DNA of 37,032 nt from Nitrospiraceae bacterium (lineage in GTDB: Bacteria; Nitrospirota; Nitrospiria; Nitrospirales; Nitrospiraceae), in contig JABFSG010000036.1 in the NCBI GenBank assembly GCA_013140715.1, forward strand, positions 1 to 37,032. Reading direction: 5' to 3'. The notes under the pieces were generated by a model. It did not search any database and had not been told where the DNA came from. It saw only the letters and a program-made list of their open reading frames with translations. The position numbers were made by a program, and so were the translations under genes. Shown piece by piece: positions 34,034 to 37,032 of the stretch; positions within the stretch are counted from its first letter, which is position 1; each line of letters starts with the position of its first letter.

Positions 34034-34114
34034 CCGGCAGCATGCCAGCAACGGGCGGAATCGGTCGCCCAATTCAGTCGCCAGGGATCAGGTGAATAAT
34101 TCGGAGGAAGTATT

Positions 34115-35125
34115 ATGCTGACTCAGAGCCTCCTGCGCTGGTCATTGCGCTCGGCAAGGGCTGTCAAGGCAAAGGCCATGTCGAGCCAAACTCTCTCCAG
34201 CCTGTTTTATGACTATGACAATGTCGGAGAGTTTAGTGACTTGTTTGAACATGAAAAAATGTTGGCGGATTCTGTTCGCGTCGATACCTATGCGGCGGCG
34301 ATCCGCAGGCATATTAAGGCGGGCGATGTCGTCATCGATCTTGGAACAGGAACTGGAATATTGGCAATCCTTGCCGCTCGCCAGGGTGCAACGGTCTATG
34401 CCATCGACCACTCAGACTTTATCAATATTGCGGAGCAGATCGCCAAGAATAACGGCGTGAGCAATATCCAGTTTCTGAAAGTGAACAGCCGGGACTTCGC
34501 CTGCCCGGAGAAAGTGGACTACATTCTTCACGAGCAGATCGGAGACGATCTGTTTGATGAGAACATGATCTTCAATCTGCTGGATTTGAAGCAGCGTGCG
34601 ATGAAGGACACTGGGACCATTTTCCCAGGGCGTTTTGAGTTGTTCCTGGAACCGGTGGCCTTGACTAGAGCGTACCGCGTTCCCTTCATTTGGGAGACAT
34701 CAATACAGGGAATAGATTACGGGTTTATTAAAAACCATCCCGGCATTGAAAAGTATAAAAGGGCGAGCTATGCGAGTCGTTATGTCGATCAGGCTGCCTT
34801 CGATCATTTTCTGTCGGAGCCCGCGCCCGTTCTTTCGGTGGACTTGAACAGCATAAAAGGGCCGGATTCGATAGCGACCCGGTTCTCTGTCTCCCGGCGT
34901 GTTATTCATGCGGGCAGAATGGAAGGACTCTATTTGTTTTTTCGGGCAGTCTTCGATGAGGAGTGCCACTTCGATACTGCTCCGCAGCATACTCATACTA
35001 GTTGGGGGAATCGGCTGTTACGTTGCGCCCATCATGACTATGCCGCAGGGGATACCATTTCGTTTCAAGTGGAAATTGGGGATATTCGTTTTGTCGATAC
35101 ATGGTCCTGCACCTTCAACCACTAA
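34115..35125 (+). CDS. PRMT-like SAM-dependent methyltransferase with intact double-E loop
   Basis: A 336-aa class I methyltransferase. The SAM site is VIDLGTGTGILAILAA (D75, G77, G79, G81), with acidic D near AIDHSD. Then comes HEQIGDDLFDENM, which carries two Glu, E140 and E149, nine residues apart, as in the double-E loop of protein arginine methyltransferases (SEWMGYxLFYESM). A beta-barrel half follows, and HTSWGNRLL at 294-302 matches the THW loop with His replaced by Ser (T295, S296, W297). GGAGGA lies 8 bases before ATG. Bacterial PRMT-like proteins are uncommon; here the neighbours suggest a sugar or guanidino-type acceptor, or a cell-surface protein. It could be a distant sugar methyltransferase. 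Confidence 0.8.
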   Translation: MLTQSLLRWSLRSARAVKAKAMSSQTLSSLFYDYDNVGEFSDLFEHEKMLADSVRVDTYAAAIRRHIKAGDVVIDLGTGTGILAILAARQGATVYAIDHSDFINIAEQIAKNNGVSNIQFLKVNSRDFACPEKVDYILHEQIGDDLFDENMIFNLLDLKQRAMKDTGTIFPGRFELFLEPVALTRAYRVPFIWETSIQGIDYGFIKNHPGIEKYKRASYASRYVDQAAFDHFLSEPAPVLSVDLNSIKGPDSIATRFSVSRRVIHAGRMEGLYLFFRAVFDEECHFDTAPQHTHTSWGNRLLRCAHHDYAAGDTISFQVEIGDIRFVDTWSCTFNH

Positions 35126-35470
35126 TTGAGTGGGATATTCAGCAAGAGGTCAAGAAAACCAGCCCCGTCGGCCCCACACAGAATAGAAAAAGTCGGTGGG
35201 AGCAGGGAAGTTCTGGCGCCTTTTCCCGCGAAACAGACCATTTTTCTGATGTCTCGTCAGCGCCGATCTGTTTGCAAGGGGACTCGCGCGGTGGACCGTT
35301 AGAGCGACTGTCTGAGGAAGCAGTCGTTTGTAATGGGTTTCAGAAACAAAATAAAAAGTTCGATGGAACATGTCTCCTGCCAGCAGAAAACTTCATACGT
35401 ATAATTTACTTAATTTATTGACGGAAGCCGGAGGCTCTGCCATTCTGACCGAAGCTTAAGGAGGAGACTC
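35126..35470 (+). promoter_or_regulatory. 345-bp intergenic region before the second nucleotide-sugar dehydrogenase
   Basis: No supported gene. It holds an imperfect terminator-like hairpin, CGACTG (35305-35310) with CAGTCG (35321-35326), followed by TTTGTAATGGGTTT, and an AT-rich stretch with a perfect TATAAT at 35400-35405. There is no good -35 hexamer at 17 or 18 bp. These suggest that transcription ends here and a new unit begins. Confidence 0.4.
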
Positions 35471-36796
35471 ATGGCTCAAAAGACTCAAAAAAAAGACACT
35501 CAAAAGAATGAGCGAGAACGAAAGGTCGCAATCGTTGGACTCGGTTACGTGGGTCTTCCCATTGCCGTGGCCTTCGGTAAGCGGGGGAAGGTCATCGGTT
35601 TCGATATCAATAGAGCAAAGATCGACGAACTGCTCGGGGGGCACGATCGAACGGGGGAAGTGTCGGCGGCCGATCTCAAAGCTTGCCAGGTGGAGTACAC
35701 GTCTGAGCCTACCGATCTCAAGGCAGCGGACTTCATCATCGTCGCTGTTCCAACTCCGATCAATGAATCGCTTCAGCCGGATCTCAAGGCTCTGCGGATG
35801 TCCTCGGAACTGATCGGTAAAAATTTGTCGCCTGGAACGATCGTGGTTTATGAATCGACGGTGTATCCGGGAGTCACAGAGGAAGTTTGTCTCCCTATTC
35901 TGGAGAAGTTTTCCGGCCTTAAGGCAGGAGTGGATTTCAAGGTTGGATATTCACCGGAGCGTATCAATCCAGGAGACAAGGAACATACCCTCGAAAAGAT
36001 CGTCAAAGTCGTTTCGGCTCAGGATGCGGAGTCGCTTGAAATCGTTGCACAGACATACGGCCTCATCATCAAGGCTGGGGTCCATCGGGCGTCCAGCATA
36101 AAGGTTGCGGAAGCAGCCAAGGTGATTGAGAACACGCAGCGCGATCTGAACATTGCGTTGATGAACGAGCTGGCTCTCATCTTCCATCGTCTCGGAATCG
36201 ATACCAAGTCGGTTCTCGACGCGGCCGGTACCAAGTGGAACTTTTTGAAGTTTTACCCGGGATTAGTCGGCGGACATTGCATTGGGGTGGATCCCTACTA
36301 TCTCACTGCAAAGGCGGAATCGGTAGGCTACCATCCCCAAGTGATTCTGGCTGGCCGACGGATCAACAACGGCATGGGAAAGTTTGTCGCAGAACAAACG
36401 ATGAAGCAGCTCAGTCAGCTCTCCAGCCCCGTCAAGGAGCTGAAGGTGGCGGTCTTAGGCCTCACCTTTAAGGAGAATGTGCCGGATTTGCGCAACAGTA
36501 AGGTGCCTGAAATCATTCAAGAGTTGCGTGAATATGGAGTTCAAGTGCTGGTGCATGATCCGATTGCAGAACCGGAAGAAGCGGTTGCTGAATATGGGAT
36601 TCACCTGCAGAAGTGGAGCGAGCTGGATAAGGTCGATGGGCTGGTCATTGCGGTCGCTCACCGTATGTATACGGAGATGGGGCTACAGGAATTGCTCAAG
36701 CCTCTCCGAAATCAGCAGGACGGGGTGGTGATCGATGTGAAGAGCCTGCTCGATCAGAGTAACCTTCCTAAGGCCCTTAAGTACTGGCGTCTGTAA
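35471..36796 (+). CDS. Nucleotide-sugar dehydrogenase, TviB/WbpO-like (UDP-HexNAc or UDP-glucose 6-dehydrogenase)
   Basis: A 441-aa NAD+-dependent dehydrogenase that oxidises a UDP-sugar to a uronate. It has the Rossmann start VAIVGLGYVGLPIAVAFGKRGKVIGFDIN, VAVPTPIN, VYESTVYPG, GYSPERINPGD, the central AKVIENTQRDLNIALMNE, and active-site GGHCIGVDPYYLT with Cys270. The second lobe has LGLTFKENVPDLRNSK. The VGLP start, the SPERINPGD stretch and GGHCIGVDPYYLT are typical of TviB/WbpO/CapL enzymes that make UDP-GalNAcA-type sugars, and differ from AlgD at 21598-22911. Specificity between UDP-GlcNAc, UDP-GalNAc and others cannot be fixed by sequence alone. TAAGGAGGAG ahead of ATG is a strong ribosome binding site. 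Confidence 0.88.
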   Translation: MAQKTQKKDTQKNERERKVAIVGLGYVGLPIAVAFGKRGKVIGFDINRAKIDELLGGHDRTGEVSAADLKACQVEYTSEPTDLKAADFIIVAVPTPINESLQPDLKALRMSSELIGKNLSPGTIVVYESTVYPGVTEEVCLPILEKFSGLKAGVDFKVGYSPERINPGDKEHTLEKIVKVVSAQDAESLEIVAQTYGLIIKAGVHRASSIKVAEAAKVIENTQRDLNIALMNELALIFHRLGIDTKSVLDAAGTKWNFLKFYPGLVGGHCIGVDPYYLTAKAESVGYHPQVILAGRRINNGMGKFVAEQTMKQLSQLSSPVKELKVAVLGLTFKENVPDLRNSKVPEIIQELREYGVQVLVHDPIAEPEEAVAEYGIHLQKWSELDKVDGLVIAVAHRMYTEMGLQELLKPLRNQQDGVVIDVKSLLDQSNLPKALKYWRL

Positions 36797-37032
36797 ACAG
36801 CAGGTTCGAGAACAGGCCGCTTTTAGCAGGCGAAACCGTTCCCTGCAAAATTCTTAATTAGTAGAGCCGAAAATATTCTCGGAGGAATCTCTCATCGCCC
36901 TATCTTCCCCCCCCATGTGTTGCGTGCTCTCCCCGTGAATCCGTAGCCCCTGCCGGTGTTTCCTGTCAAATTCCGTAATTTCCATGGCATTCGCGTTGAG
37001 ATAAGCGTAAAAGATTCATCGTATGCGTATTC
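36797..37032 (+). promoter_or_regulatory. Intergenic tail with a possible sigma-54 promoter
   Basis: No gene is recognised to the window edge. TGGCAT (36985-36990) and TTGAG (36996-37000) have the spacing of a -24/-12 sigma-54 promoter, TGGCA-N6-TTG, though the expected GC at -12 reads GA. Small hairpins occur, such as GCAGG with CCTGC near 36818-36844, without a T-tract. Confidence 0.35.

Noticed and set aside
35101-35421. 106-residue open frame overlapping the end of the PRMT-like gene
   Set aside because: It overlaps a well-supported gene in another frame, has low-complexity composition and no motif; the region looks like a leader and promoter.
1-37032. Mobile elements, CRISPR arrays, tRNA or rRNA genes
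   Set aside because: No transposase or integrase motifs, regularly spaced repeats or RNA-gene sequences were seen on either strand.

Overview
The window is a polysaccharide biosynthesis and export locus of a Gram-negative bacterium. Nearly all genes lie on the + strand, with no tRNA, rRNA, transposase or CRISPR array. The gene content points to an exosortase/EPS-type locus: fused Wzz and tyrosine kinase, a bacterial sugar transferase of the exosortase-associated kind, paired exosortase-type glycosyltransferases, MCGI-type amidotransferases, a heparinase-fold protein and BioF2-type acetyltransferases. Together with the moderate GC this suggests Nitrospira or a relative (Nitrospirota). That assignment is an inference from family resemblance; no marker gene is present.

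Layout. (1) 1-5232, assembly machinery: the end of an outer-membrane beta-barrel gene, a chain-length/BY-kinase protein, the initiating phosphoglycosyltransferase, a family-2 glycosyltransferase and a NusG paralogue of the RfaH/LoaP type. (2) 5233-5559, a 327-bp leader with an ops-like element inside nested hairpins, just ahead of the long run of EPS genes. (3) 5560-22911, the main biosynthetic run: deacetylase, Wzy/WaaL-type polymerase or ligase, Wzx flippase, two glutamine-dependent asparagine-synthase-type amidotransferases, three GT4 enzymes, a heparinase/alginate-lyase-fold protein, a formyltransferase-fold protein, a second deacetylase and an AlgD-like GDP-mannose 6-dehydrogenase. (4) 23018-28837, accessory genes: a BioF2 acetyltransferase, an unrecognised deacetylase-like barrel protein and two paralogous secreted proteins in convergent orientation, one of them a lipoprotein. 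(5) 29344-36796, a decorating module: two more BioF2/FemAB-like proteins, a 2H phosphoesterase, an asparagine-synthase homologue lacking the glutaminase cysteine and with an altered PP-loop, a PRMT-like methyltransferase with an intact double-E loop, and a second nucleotide-sugar dehydrogenase of the TviB/WbpO type.

How it may work (inference): AlgD-like and TviB-like enzymes supply uronate donors. The phosphoglycosyltransferase and glycosyltransferases build the repeat on undecaprenyl phosphate. Wzx flips it, the Wzy-like protein polymerises it, and Wzz/BY-kinase with the upstream outer-membrane protein control length and export. Amidotransferases could turn uronates into uronamides. Deacetylases, acetyltransferases, the formyltransferase-like protein and a methyltransferase would decorate the chain, and the heparinase-fold protein would trim it. 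The NusG paralogue probably lets RNA polymerase read through the long transcript.

The points most worth checking are the NusG paralogue with its ops-like leader, the PRMT-like enzyme inside an EPS module, the degenerate amidotransferase, the formyltransferase lacking its catalytic Asn, the convergent secreted paralogues, and a dyad motif that recurs in two leaders.
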